The translations under genes and the position numbers were made by a program. From IMG/VR virus record IMGVR_UViG_3300021961_000167, positions 1 to 45,545 of that record: a stretch of DNA of 45,545 bases, one strand, 5' to 3'. The stretch comes from a virus. How positions within the stretch are numbered: the first letter of the stretch is position 1; the number at the start of each line of letters is the position of its first letter. Shown here piece after piece: positions 12,970-21,989 of this stretch. The notes beneath the pieces are model-generated. The model did not search any database, was not told the DNA's origin, and saw nothing but the letters and a program-made list of their open reading frames with translations.

Positions 12970-15909
12970 ATGCCAACTATAACTGAAGTACTTCAAAGGC
13001 AGACTGGTGCTATTCGAGGAATGGACAATGCCAATGCACGTGCAGATCGTGTACTTGCTAATCCTGACAGCACAAAACAAAATTTTTACAACGCTAAAAA
13101 TGATGTGCGTGTTGCCAGTCAAGAAGGACGCAACGCAAGATACGAAGCAGAAGTATTTCAAAGATCAAACATCACAGAGTACGACAGTGAAATAACAACC
13201 AATAATGAGTTGATCCAACAAAGACGTCAAGAAAGTTATCAACGTATTACACAGTTAGACAGCAAAATAGGTCCAGACTTTACTCCAGTGGTAGAACAAG
13301 CAGGAGTAGGTGGTGACACTGCTATAACAGGAACTGATGACGCTGTTGCTCCTGACTTTACTCCAATTAGAGGAGAAACACAAGGTGCTACATCCTCGGG
13401 TAGTATAGTTGACAACGAAGCTCAAGCAGGTGCAGACGGTGCAGGAACACAAACACCATATCCAAGTCACTTAACAAATCCAGCTGGACAACCAGTTACT
13501 GAATCAAATGCTGATTTAATACCAACGTCACCATATGGCACAACCGCGGCGGCTCCGGTAACTCCTGATATTCTAATCGGAGGAAAAGTTTCTCAAGATG
13601 ATACTGCTGATATTGGTAACAATCAGTTTACTCAATCAACAAACGGTGGAGTATCTACAGCAAAAGCATTTTCTGAAAAGTTTAGTCCGCAATTAAATCC
13701 AACAGCAGAGTTTGCACAGTTAACTTATAATATAGCATTGTATCTACAAACTCCTGAACAGTATAAAAGAATGGTGGTTGAACAAACTAAAAGTACACAA
13801 GGTCTCAAAAAAATTCTACAAAGCGGCGGCAACAGTCAAAATGAAGATGTAATTTTTCCAGACTTGTATATTAATGATTTAGAAGTTGAAACTCTAATGG
13901 ACAGTATGACACAGTCACCGCACAATGTAGTACAGCTAAGATTTAACATCATTGAACCAATGGGATATACATTCTTTAAAAAACTAAGACAGTTATGTCA
14001 CGAAAATGGAATGACAGAAATTGCTAAACAACATTATCTTATGGTTATTAAGTTTAAAGGCTTTGATGAAAACGGTAAAGAGTTAAGTGATAAAGATGAT
14101 AATCGTTTAACTAAGTTTGTACCATTTACTTTTAGTAAAATTTTAACTAAAGTCCATGAGGGTGCAGTTACCTACGATTGCCAGGCGATAGCACATAATC
14201 ATCAAGTTGGTTTATCTGCTAAACGAGCAACTATACCTTTTAATGTTGAACTAGTAGGGCAAACATTGGGAGACATGTTTAATGCTAGTGTAAACCTAAC
14301 AAGGAATCCAGCAAAATCTACAAGTCAAACAACAGCAACATCACCTTTTGGCACAACAGAAACCACAGTTACCCCAGGTATACTTAAAGGTAGTGCTACA
14401 GGTACACCTCAACAAAGCAAAGGCATTATTGATGCGTTAAATGAACAACAGAAAAAGTTAGCCAAAGAAAACGGATATAAACACGCTGACAAGTATAAAG
14501 TTACCTTTAATGGCGATATAGGTAAAGCAAAATGTATTTCTAGTGATACACTGTTAAAAGTTAAAAGTAAAACACCAATGAGTGCCAGTGCAAGTGCCGC
14601 GGCCAATGCTTTACTAAATTCTATGACTATGGATAAAACAAGACAGATTTATTCAGTAGCACCAATGCCATTACATCAGTTTATTGATATTATGGTTAGG
14701 TCAAGTGATTACATTACTAAACAACAAACACATATTATTGATCCAAAAACAGGTAAAACAAAACCTAATCCTGCACAGAATAAATTTTTACAATGGTATC
14801 ACATTGGCATTAGACTACTACCAATTGAGTGGGACGAAAAACGTGCAGACTATGCTTATGAAATAGAATATATTGTTTCGCCTAAACAAATTGCAGACAC
14901 GTATTCTCCATTCTTTCCTAAAGCACCATTGAGAGGAGTACACAAAACTTATCAATATTGGTTCACAGGTGAGAATACAGAAATATTAAGTTATGAACAA
15001 GAACTAAATGCAACATACTTTGTTGCTATGGACGGAAGAATAGAACAACCAGATCAACAGATCACAGAGGAATCCCAAAAATCAACACCAAAAGCATTTG
15101 TAAATAAATCTGGATCCAGTGGTCTAGGACAACCTGGCGATAATGCCAGTGCGGCAATGCAGGCCGCTGATGTGATTTATTCATCAGTAGACTTCCAAAA
15201 GTTTAATATGGAAATTATAGGTGATCCAGATTACATTCAACAAAATGATATATTGTATACCAGTGGCGATACTTATGAGCCATTTTTAGCAGATGGTTCT
15301 ATCAACTTTGATGCCAGTGAAGTATTTGTTGAAGTAGGATTTAAAACAATGGAAGACTACAACGCACTAACCGGTGGAGCTGATCTTAAAGATCCAACGT
15401 TTATTGATGGTGCTGGCAACAGTAGTACAAAGTTAATTTATAAACTAACTAAAATAATGTCTAGATTTGCTGACGGTAAAATGACTCAAAACATGGAAGG
15501 ACTACTACGTGAATTTGACGAGGAAGAATCCCAACAAGAACAACAAAGAGAAGAGCAGGTTAAACAACCATTTGTAGGTCCAAAGCGTAACGGAAATGCA
15601 GTTCCTGGACAACAAGCAATAACAGAAGGCAGTAACAAACATGCTCCAGACTTTACTCCAGTATCGATTAAAGGTAATAAAGTACCTGGTGAGGCCGCTG
15701 TCACACAAAATTCAGATATTGCTCCAGACTTTACACCCATTGGTGTAGCACAAAACGGCCAGGGCGTTTATGACACTGCTGGTCCTATAGGACCTAACTT
15801 TGCACCAATAGATAACGGAAACAGTGTTCCTGGACAACGAGCAATAACACCAGATGACCCAACTGCCCCTGACTTTTTACCCATCAGAGGCGAAACACAA
15901 GGTAATTAA
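12970..15909 (+). CDS. Large baseplate hub-like structural protein with PDFTP repeats
   Basis: 979 residues. Residues 1-90 are charged and helical, and 98-135 carry two PDFTP units. From about 225 the protein is globular: FSPQLNPTAEFAQLTYN, VIFPDLYINDLEVETLMDS, NVVQLRFNIIEPMGYTFFKKLR, FVPFTFSKILTKVHEGAVTYDC, then a second half with QIYSVAPMPLHQFIDIMVRSS, YEIEYIVSPKQIADTYSPFFP and RGVHKTYQYWFTGENT. The C-terminus (about 850-979) is a charged coil followed by four more PDFTP units. Similar large proteins sit before gp5 in marine T4-like phages and are annotated as structural. The position just before gp5 suggests the gp27-type hub that carries the spike. It shares RGETQG with the N-terminal RGQTQG of the next protein. 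The gp27 identity is inference. Confidence 0.7.
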   Translation: MPTITEVLQRQTGAIRGMDNANARADRVLANPDSTKQNFYNAKNDVRVASQEGRNARYEAEVFQRSNITEYDSEITTNNELIQQRRQESYQRITQLDSKIGPDFTPVVEQAGVGGDTAITGTDDAVAPDFTPIRGETQGATSSGSIVDNEAQAGADGAGTQTPYPSHLTNPAGQPVTESNADLIPTSPYGTTAAAPVTPDILIGGKVSQDDTADIGNNQFTQSTNGGVSTAKAFSEKFSPQLNPTAEFAQLTYNIALYLQTPEQYKRMVVEQTKSTQGLKKILQSGGNSQNEDVIFPDLYINDLEVETLMDSMTQSPHNVVQLRFNIIEPMGYTFFKKLRQLCHENGMTEIAKQHYLMVIKFKGFDENGKELSDKDDNRLTKFVPFTFSKILTKVHEGAVTYDCQAIAHNHQVGLSAKRATIPFNVELVGQTLGDMFNASVNLTRNPAKSTSQTTATSPFGTTETTVTPGILKGSATGTPQQSKGIIDALNEQQKKLAKENGYKHADKYKVTFNGDIGKAKCISSDTLLKVKSKTPMSASASAAANALLNSMTMDKTRQIYSVAPMPLHQFIDIMVRSSDYITKQQTHIIDPKTGKTKPNPAQNKFLQWYHIGIRLLPIEWDEKRADYAYEIEYIVSPKQIADTYSPFFPKAPLRGVHKTYQYWFTGENTEILSYEQELNATYFVAMDGRIEQPDQQITEESQKSTPKAFVNKSGSSGLGQPGDNASAAMQAADVIYSSVDFQKFNMEIIGDPDYIQQNDILYTSGDTYEPFLADGSINFDASEVFVEVGFKTMEDYNALTGGADLKDPTFIDGAGNSSTKLIYKLTKIMSRFADGKMTQNMEGLLREFDEEESQQEQQREEQVKQPFVGPKRNGNAVPGQQAITEGSNKHAPDFTPVSIKGNKVPGEAAVTQNSDIAPDFTPIGVAQNGQGVYDTAGPIGPNFAPIDNGNSVPGQRAITPDDPTAPDFLPIRGETQGN
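13261..13374 (+). repeat. PDFTP-type repeats, N-terminal pair in the hub-like protein
   Basis: Two units, IGPDFTPVV and VAPDFTPIRGETQG, about 26 residues apart, separated by a GGDTAITG element. Confidence 0.8.
15592..15906 (+). repeat. PDFTP-type repeats, C-terminal array in the hub-like protein
   Basis: Four units at about residues 891, 918, 940 and 966: APDFTPV, APDFTPI, IGPNFAPI and APDFLPIRGETQG. Each of the first, second and fourth is preceded by VPGxxA[IV]T, and the third by a diverged linker. The array ends exactly at the protein C-terminus. Confidence 0.85.
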
Positions 15910-15915
15910 TAGAGT

Positions 15916-18150
15916 ATGGCTGAAGATCACATAAGAAGTAGAGGACAAACACAAGGATACAAGCACGGCACTGGTAATCAGATGCCAGCTACTCCTGGTC
16001 CGTATATAGGCATTGTTAAAAACAATATTGATCCAACACGAGCCGCTCGATTACAAGTATACATTGAGCAATTTGCTGGTCCAAACAAAGAGGATGAAGC
16101 AAACTGGAGAACAGTAAATTACTTGCCTCCATTTTTTGGATCAACTGAACACTCAGGAGCCAAACAAGGTACAGGTTCTTACATAGGCAATAAACATTCA
16201 TATGGTATGTGGTTTACTCCTCCAGACATTGGAACAAAAGTATTATGTTTCTTTGTAGCAGGTGACCCAAATCAAGGTTACTATGTAGGGTGTATTCCTG
16301 AAGACAGTCTAAATCATATGGTGCCTGCTATTGGTTCAGCAACCACATACCTAGCCGGCGAAGAAGCCAAACCTTTTGTTTCAGGTGCTAGTCAGGTTCC
16401 AGTAACTGAAATTAACAACGAAGATCCTACAATCAATGATGATCCGCAATTTTATAAAAGAGAAAAGCCAGTACACAAGTATCTAGCGGCCAATCTGTTT
16501 AGTCAAGGTCTTATTAAAGATAATGTTAGAGGACCTATTACATCAACAGCACAGCGTGAATCGCCCTCAAATGTATTTGGAGTAAGCACACCTGGTAAAC
16601 CTATCTATGCCAAAGTCAAAGGTGATGATGTACAAGAGATTAAAGAAAAACTAAAAAGTGGTGACTTAAAATCTGAAGATATCAAAGTTGTTGGCAGAGA
16701 AGGTGGACATAGTATTGTTCTTGATGATGGTGACATTGAAGGTAAAGATCAACTAGTAAGAATTAGAACAGCACAAGGTCATCAGATCTTAATGAGCGAT
16801 GACGGTGAATGTTTACATATTATTCATGCCAATGGTCTGTCCTGGGTTGAACTAGGCAAAGAAGGTACAGTAGATGTATTTTCAACTAATTCAATTAACA
16901 TGCGTACTCAAGGTAGCATTAACTTTCATGCTGACAAAGACATTAATATGTACGCAGGCAGAAACATAAACACACGCAGTTTAAATTCAACAACAATTGA
17001 AGCACAAAATGAAATGTTAGTTACTGGTCTTAACTATGCTAGTGTTTACAGTAAACAACTTGTAGCTGTACGTAGTGATAATACCACTGCTATTGATGCC
17101 GCCAAGTACGGAAGTTATACCGGTGGCGATAAGATAGACGTAAAAGCAGGTATTGTTAATCTAAACAACGGCGGTGGCATTAATGTAACTCCAAATAGAT
17201 TAATTAAGAAAAACAAAGTTAGTGATGCTGTTTATAATAATGGATGGCAAGCAGAGTACAGCAAACTTGAAACTATTGCAACTAGAGTACCACATCACGA
17301 ACCATGGCCATATCATAACCTAGGTGTTGAAAATTCTGTAACACAAGGCACGCCTCCACAAAAAGCACTAAATCCTGCTGTGGCAGTTGTTTCAAATCAA
17401 GTAGCAAGTAAGGCACCTACTAATCCAATTACTACAACAGATTATGCCAAACAAGCACAGGCAACAAAAAGCATTGGCAGTCTAGATCAAGACCAAGCAA
17501 CAGGTATGTTAGCACAAAAAGCTAAAGATGTTGGCCAAGCGGCTAATATAGTAAGCCCTGATAAAGGTATAGGATCTTATGGCATTTCAGCAAAACAATT
17601 AGAAGAAACAGGATACCTAAAACCAGGCACAGCGGCTAAGTTCCTTAAAGATCCTTCTGCTCTAGTAACAGATGGATTTGGCAATCAAACTACACAGTTA
17701 GAAGCGGTGCTTAAAAATACAAATGTATGGACTGGCAAGGGCGGAACCAACAACCTAACCGAGTTCTTAAAAAATCCATCAACACAGTCAACTGCCATGG
17801 AAGATATTTATAGTTCAAGTTTATCACAATTAAAATCTCGTGGACTAGTAACAGGCGGCGAATCACCTGAACAACTTAGTGGATTACTACAAGCAGGATC
17901 AACTTATGGTGTTGATGCTGTTCAGGAATGGACCAAGGGCGGTGGCAATACGATAATCAACGCAGGGATTGAACAAACAGCACGTAATGCACAGTATGCT
18001 ACTAATTTAGTTGAAAATAAAATTGCTAATTTAAGTAAGAGTTATGGTAACCCAGGTGGCTTTGCTAACACAGTTGATGTGTCTGCAGTGCTTAATTCTG
18101 TTAATAAGATTACAGGAGATGTGCGTATTAGGAAGCCAAAATTCTTCTAA
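15916..18150 (+). CDS. 5: Baseplate central spike protein gp5-like
   Basis: 744 residues. Residues about 28-150 match the gp5/VgrG OB-fold domain (GPYIGIVKNNIDPTRAARLQVYI, WFTPPDIGTKVLCFFVAGDPNQGYYVG). Residues about 255-390 (IVLDDGD, LVRIRTAQGHQILMSDDG, then short strands with INMRTQGSINFHADKDINMYAG) form the repetitive beta-helix needle. Unlike T4 gp5, no T4-lysozyme-type domain lies between OB-fold and needle. Instead a C-terminal region (about 545-690, GIGSYGISAKQLEETGYLKPG and onward) may be a substitute cell-wall-acting or binding domain, as in relatives from marine phages. The spike pierces the outer membrane. It starts 6 nt after the hub-like gene. Confidence 0.85.
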   Translation: MAEDHIRSRGQTQGYKHGTGNQMPATPGPYIGIVKNNIDPTRAARLQVYIEQFAGPNKEDEANWRTVNYLPPFFGSTEHSGAKQGTGSYIGNKHSYGMWFTPPDIGTKVLCFFVAGDPNQGYYVGCIPEDSLNHMVPAIGSATTYLAGEEAKPFVSGASQVPVTEINNEDPTINDDPQFYKREKPVHKYLAANLFSQGLIKDNVRGPITSTAQRESPSNVFGVSTPGKPIYAKVKGDDVQEIKEKLKSGDLKSEDIKVVGREGGHSIVLDDGDIEGKDQLVRIRTAQGHQILMSDDGECLHIIHANGLSWVELGKEGTVDVFSTNSINMRTQGSINFHADKDINMYAGRNINTRSLNSTTIEAQNEMLVTGLNYASVYSKQLVAVRSDNTTAIDAAKYGSYTGGDKIDVKAGIVNLNNGGGINVTPNRLIKKNKVSDAVYNNGWQAEYSKLETIATRVPHHEPWPYHNLGVENSVTQGTPPQKALNPAVAVVSNQVASKAPTNPITTTDYAKQAQATKSIGSLDQDQATGMLAQKAKDVGQAANIVSPDKGIGSYGISAKQLEETGYLKPGTAAKFLKDPSALVTDGFGNQTTQLEAVLKNTNVWTGKGGTNNLTEFLKNPSTQSTAMEDIYSSSLSQLKSRGLVTGGESPEQLSGLLQAGSTYGVDAVQEWTKGGGNTIINAGIEQTARNAQYATNLVENKIANLSKSYGNPGGFANTVDVSAVLNSVNKITGDVRIRKPKFF

Positions 18151-18158
18151 AAATACTC

Positions 18159-18166
18159 GATAAATA
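18159..18166 (+). promoter_or_regulatory. Late-type promoter before gp25
   Basis: GATAAATA. The predicted start is near 18172, only about 2 nt before the gp25 ATG (18174), so this transcript would be essentially leaderless. Confidence 0.6.
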
Positions 18167-18173
18167 ATATACT

Positions 18174-18548
18174 ATGGCAAGATTCTACGGATACAGTTCA
18201 ATTGGCAGAAACAAAAAGTTTCGCTTAGAAGACTTTGAATTAATTAAAAGAGATTTGTTAAACAATCTTTTAATTAGACAAGGTGAAGTTCCAGGCAGAC
18301 CTAATGTTGGTACTGATTTATGGAATTACTTGTTTGAAACTGTAGACGACAAAACTCTAAGACAGTTAGAAAACGAAATGCGTAAAGCCATAGAACGTGA
18401 CCCTAGAGTTAAAGTAGATGACATTGTGTTTTATTCACAAGAAAATGGTTTACTAGTTGAATTATCCGTATCAACTGTACAATCATCAGAAAGTCAAATG
18501 CTGAGACTTTTCCTCAATACACAAAACTTAACAGCCGACTACATATAA
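18174..18548 (+). CDS. 25: Baseplate wedge protein gp25
   Basis: 124 residues of the GPW/gp25 family: IGRNKKFRLEDFELIKRDLLNNLLIRQGEVPGRPNVGTDLWNYLFE-type order (basic start, a helix, then the PGRPNVGTDLWNYLFE stretch at about residues 40-55), followed by helices and a C-terminal strand pair. This is the conserved sheath-initiating wedge protein found in all contractile tails, comparable in length to T4 gp25 (132). A late-type promoter lies a few bases upstream. There is no convincing Shine-Dalgarno; ribosomes may come from the upstream gene or start on a leaderless mRNA. Confidence 0.92.
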   Translation: MARFYGYSSIGRNKKFRLEDFELIKRDLLNNLLIRQGEVPGRPNVGTDLWNYLFETVDDKTLRQLENEMRKAIERDPRVKVDDIVFYSQENGLLVELSVSTVQSSESQMLRLFLNTQNLTADYI

Positions 18549-18568
18549 TATACGCACTTTATTAAAGT

Positions 18569-18576
18569 GATAAATA
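18569..18576 (+). promoter_or_regulatory. Late-type promoter before gp6
   Basis: GATAAATA. The predicted start is near 18582, giving a 22-nt leader that contains AAAGGA before the ATG at 18604. Confidence 0.65.
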
Positions 18577-18603
18577 CTTGTAATAAAGGAATATAGGTAA
18601 TCT

Positions 18604-21600
18604 ATGGCTAAGACTACACGACAAACCGCTATATTTGGGGCGGAAGATTGGAAGAAGTTATACCGTACTTTCAAAGAAGCAGATTTTCAAAGTTATGACT
18701 TTGAGACTCTAAGAAAGTCAATGGTAGACTACTTACGTCTATACTACCCTGAAACATTTAACGACTTTACAGAATCAAGTGAATTTGTTGCACTATTAGA
18801 TCTAATGGCATTTATGGGCCAAGGTCTTGCTTTCCGTAGTGATTTAAACACACGTGAAAACTTTTTAGACACAGCAGAACGTAGAGATTCAGTAATTAAA
18901 CTTGCTAAACTTGTTGGATATACTCCAAAGCGTAACCTTAATGGTAATGGCTTTTTAAAAGTAACAGCAGTATCAACAACAGAATCTGTTTTAGATTATA
19001 ACAATCAAAACTTATCTGGATTAACTATAAACTGGAATGACGTTACTAACCCTGATTGGTTAGAACAATTCAATGCAATTATGAATGCCTCCATGGTGGA
19101 TAGCCAACGCTTTGGTCGCCCAGGTAACAGCCAAAAGATTTTAGGTGTACAAACAGACGAATATCAAATTAATACAACACCAAACACACTACCTATTGCT
19201 AGTTTTGAAAGCAGTGTTGATGGCATCTCAATGGATTTTGAAATTGTATCAGGCACTTCGCTTAATAAAACTTATGTATACGAACAAAGCCCACAACCAA
19301 GTGGTGCGTTTAATGTACTTTATAAAAATGACAAACTAGGGTATGGTTCAGAAAATACTGGTTACTTCTTTATGTTCAAGCAAGGAGCATTAAGTAATCA
19401 AGACTTTACATTAGTTGATCGTATTTCTAATAGATCAGTTAACATTAATGTTGAAGGCATTAATGAAAATGATGTATGGCTGTTTGAATTAACTGAGAAT
19501 GGCAACGCATTAGTTGAATGGTCTCCAGTTGACAACATCTACTCTGTTGACGAAACAGGTGGACAAAGAAGTAGAACAGTCTATCAAGTTAATACAAGAA
19601 CAAATGATCAAATTTCCTTACAGTTTGGCGATGGTACTTTCTCAAAAATACCTTTAGGTGATTATAGAGCATACATGAGACAATCAAATGGATTGGAATA
19701 TGTAATTAATCCTGAAGAAATTCAAAACATACAGGTACCTATTAATTACGTAAGTCGTAAAGGTCGCGTTGAAACATTAACTCTAACAGTTAGTTTACAG
19801 TCACCAGTTTCAAACTCTAAGTCAAGAGAAACTGTCAGTGAAATTAAAGAACGTGCACCAGCGGCTTTCTACACACAGAACAGAATGGTCAATGGTGAAG
19901 ACTATAACAACTTCCCATATACAAGATTTACAAGTATTTTAAAATCAAAAGCAATAGCACGATCAGGCATTGGTATTAATCGCCAGTTAGATTTATTAGA
20001 TCCAACAGGTAAGTACTCGTCTACAACAGCATTTGCCAGTGATGGTATGTTATATAGATCATTTACTGATCCAACAAAAACATTTTCATTCTTAGATACA
20101 AATGATATTGCTGACGTAATTCAAGGCACACTAGAGCCAATAATTAAATCACGTGCATTACGTCATTTTTTCTATGATAAATTTCAACGTATTCCAGTAA
20201 CAAACATTAAATGGAATCAATCAACGGCTATTGTAAACCAAACAACTGGTTACTTTAAAGATAACAGTTCGGGTGGAGCAGTTGCGATAGGTGCATTTGC
20301 CAGTGGAGATACCAAGTATATTCAGGAAGGTTCTCTAGTTAAATTTGTACCACCTGAGAATCAATACTTTGATGCTAACAATAGATTACAGTCAGGTGTA
20401 CCAACTAAGGCAAATGAAAAATTAGTACTATGGGCAACTGTAACTAAACTTGTATTAGATGGAACTAACTTTGGGCAAGGTAATTTAAGTGATGGCACAG
20501 GTCCTGTAACATTTAACGAATATCTTCCTAGTGGTTGTATTCCAACAGAAATTATTCCTAAGTTTATTACAGACTTACCAACAACATTTGAAGGTCAGGT
20601 TATTGAACAGATTGAAGTATACAGAGACTTTGGTCTAGGTTATGATGAAAAAACAGCCACCTGGTATATTATTTCAACAGATAACTTAAACGAAAATGCT
20701 GAATATAACAACAGTTATGCTAAAAACAAAGATGGATTAAATCGTGATGCGTCGTGGCTAATTCAGTTTACTACAGATGGTGAAATATACACTATCAAGT
20801 ATCGTAACTTGGGCTATTACTTTGCATCTGTATTAGAAAACAGATTTATATTTGATTCAAATGCAAAAGTGTATGATCCTAAAACAGGTAAAACTGTTAA
20901 CGACAACGTTACAGTATTAAAAGCAAATACTAAACCTGATGCTAACGAAAACCTAACAACAGATGTTAGACTTGACATTATTGGTCAAGAAACTGAATCA
21001 GATGGTTTTGTAGATAACTTTAAAGTGTTAGTAAGTTATTCAGACAAAGATTCAGATGATATTGCTGATAACCCAGACATTTTTAGAGATTTAGTTAACC
21101 CAGATACAAACCCAAATACAAAATATGTATTCTTTAATCGTCAAACAGACTTTGACAATTTAGAAAGATGGGTGCCTATCAGCAGTGGCAGTATTAATAT
21201 GATATTTGCTGATTTAGAAAAAGTTGAGGCTAAGAAAACTGAATATCTAAACGGACAAGTATTCTATGCGTATACTGATAAGAAATTCTATAAGTTAGCA
21301 ATTACAGGCAATGAGTTTACTATTACAGAAACTAAAGACTATCGTGTAGCAGTGGGTAGACAAGATTTGTATTTCCAATACAAACATAATTCACCTAACA
21401 CACGTAGAATTGATCCAGCATTGACAAACATTATTGATTTGTTTTTAGTAACTAATACATATTATACAACTTATACAAACTGGATTAAAGATACAACTAA
21501 TTCAATTAAGAAGCCTGATCAGCCAACCATTGATGAATTAACACTGGCATATAACTCATTAGAAGATTATAAAATGGCCAGTGACAATATGATTTTAAAT

Positions 21601-21981
21601 TCAGTTACATTTAAGCCGTTGTTTGGTGAAAAAGCAAGTTTAGAGTTACAGGGCAAAATTAAAGTTATTAAACAAAGTGGTGTTGTAGTATCAACTGGTG
21701 AAATTAAATCACGTGTAGTAGAAGCACTTAACGGATACTTTACCATTGATAAATGGGACTTTGGTGATACGTTCTACTTCTCAGAACTATCAGCATACCT
21801 ACACGAAGAACTAGGTGACATTGTTAGCTCTGTAGTTATTGTACCAACAGACCCAACTAAAACATTTGGTGACTTATACGAAGTACGCTGTTCGCCTAAC
21901 GAAATATTTGTGAATGCGGCCACAGTGAATGATATTGACGTTATTGATGCACTTACAGCTGGTGCATTGAGAAAAAGTTAG
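18604..21981 (+). CDS. 6: Baseplate wedge protein gp6
   Basis: 1125 residues. The N-terminal stretch with DFQSYDFETLRKSMVDYLR, PETFNDFTESSEFVALLDLMA and RSDLNTRENFLDTAERRDSV (about 28-110) is the hallmark of T4 gp6/J-type wedge proteins. The C-terminal part (IKVIKQSGVVVSTGEIKSRV to YFTIDKWDFGDTFYFSELSAYL) is the conserved gp6 tail that dimerises into the iris ring. T4 gp6 has 660 residues, so the central 450 or so residues are extra, consistent with the enlarged wedges of marine T4-like phages. A late-type promoter and Shine-Dalgarno precede it. The giant wedge gene follows 8 nt later. Confidence 0.92.
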   Translation: MAKTTRQTAIFGAEDWKKLYRTFKEADFQSYDFETLRKSMVDYLRLYYPETFNDFTESSEFVALLDLMAFMGQGLAFRSDLNTRENFLDTAERRDSVIKLAKLVGYTPKRNLNGNGFLKVTAVSTTESVLDYNNQNLSGLTINWNDVTNPDWLEQFNAIMNASMVDSQRFGRPGNSQKILGVQTDEYQINTTPNTLPIASFESSVDGISMDFEIVSGTSLNKTYVYEQSPQPSGAFNVLYKNDKLGYGSENTGYFFMFKQGALSNQDFTLVDRISNRSVNINVEGINENDVWLFELTENGNALVEWSPVDNIYSVDETGGQRSRTVYQVNTRTNDQISLQFGDGTFSKIPLGDYRAYMRQSNGLEYVINPEEIQNIQVPINYVSRKGRVETLTLTVSLQSPVSNSKSRETVSEIKERAPAAFYTQNRMVNGEDYNNFPYTRFTSILKSKAIARSGIGINRQLDLLDPTGKYSSTTAFASDGMLYRSFTDPTKTFSFLDTNDIADVIQGTLEPIIKSRALRHFFYDKFQRIPVTNIKWNQSTAIVNQTTGYFKDNSSGGAVAIGAFASGDTKYIQEGSLVKFVPPENQYFDANNRLQSGVPTKANEKLVLWATVTKLVLDGTNFGQGNLSDGTGPVTFNEYLPSGCIPTEIIPKFITDLPTTFEGQVIEQIEVYRDFGLGYDEKTATWYIISTDNLNENAEYNNSYAKNKDGLNRDASWLIQFTTDGEIYTIKYRNLGYYFASVLENRFIFDSNAKVYDPKTGKTVNDNVTVLKANTKPDANENLTTDVRLDIIGQETESDGFVDNFKVLVSYSDKDSDDIADNPDIFRDLVNPDTNPNTKYVFFNRQTDFDNLERWVPISSGSINMIFADLEKVEAKKTEYLNGQVFYAYTDKKFYKLAITGNEFTITETKDYRVAVGRQDLYFQYKHNSPNTRRIDPALTNIIDLFLVTNTYYTTYTNWIKDTTNSIKKPDQPTIDELTLAYNSLEDYKMASDNMILNSVTFKPLFGEKASLELQGKIKVIKQSGVVVSTGEIKSRVVEALNGYFTIDKWDFGDTFYFSELSAYLHEELGDIVSSVVIVPTDPTKTFGDLYEVRCSPNEIFVNAATVNDIDVIDALTAGALRKS

Positions 21982-21989
21982 GATAAACA

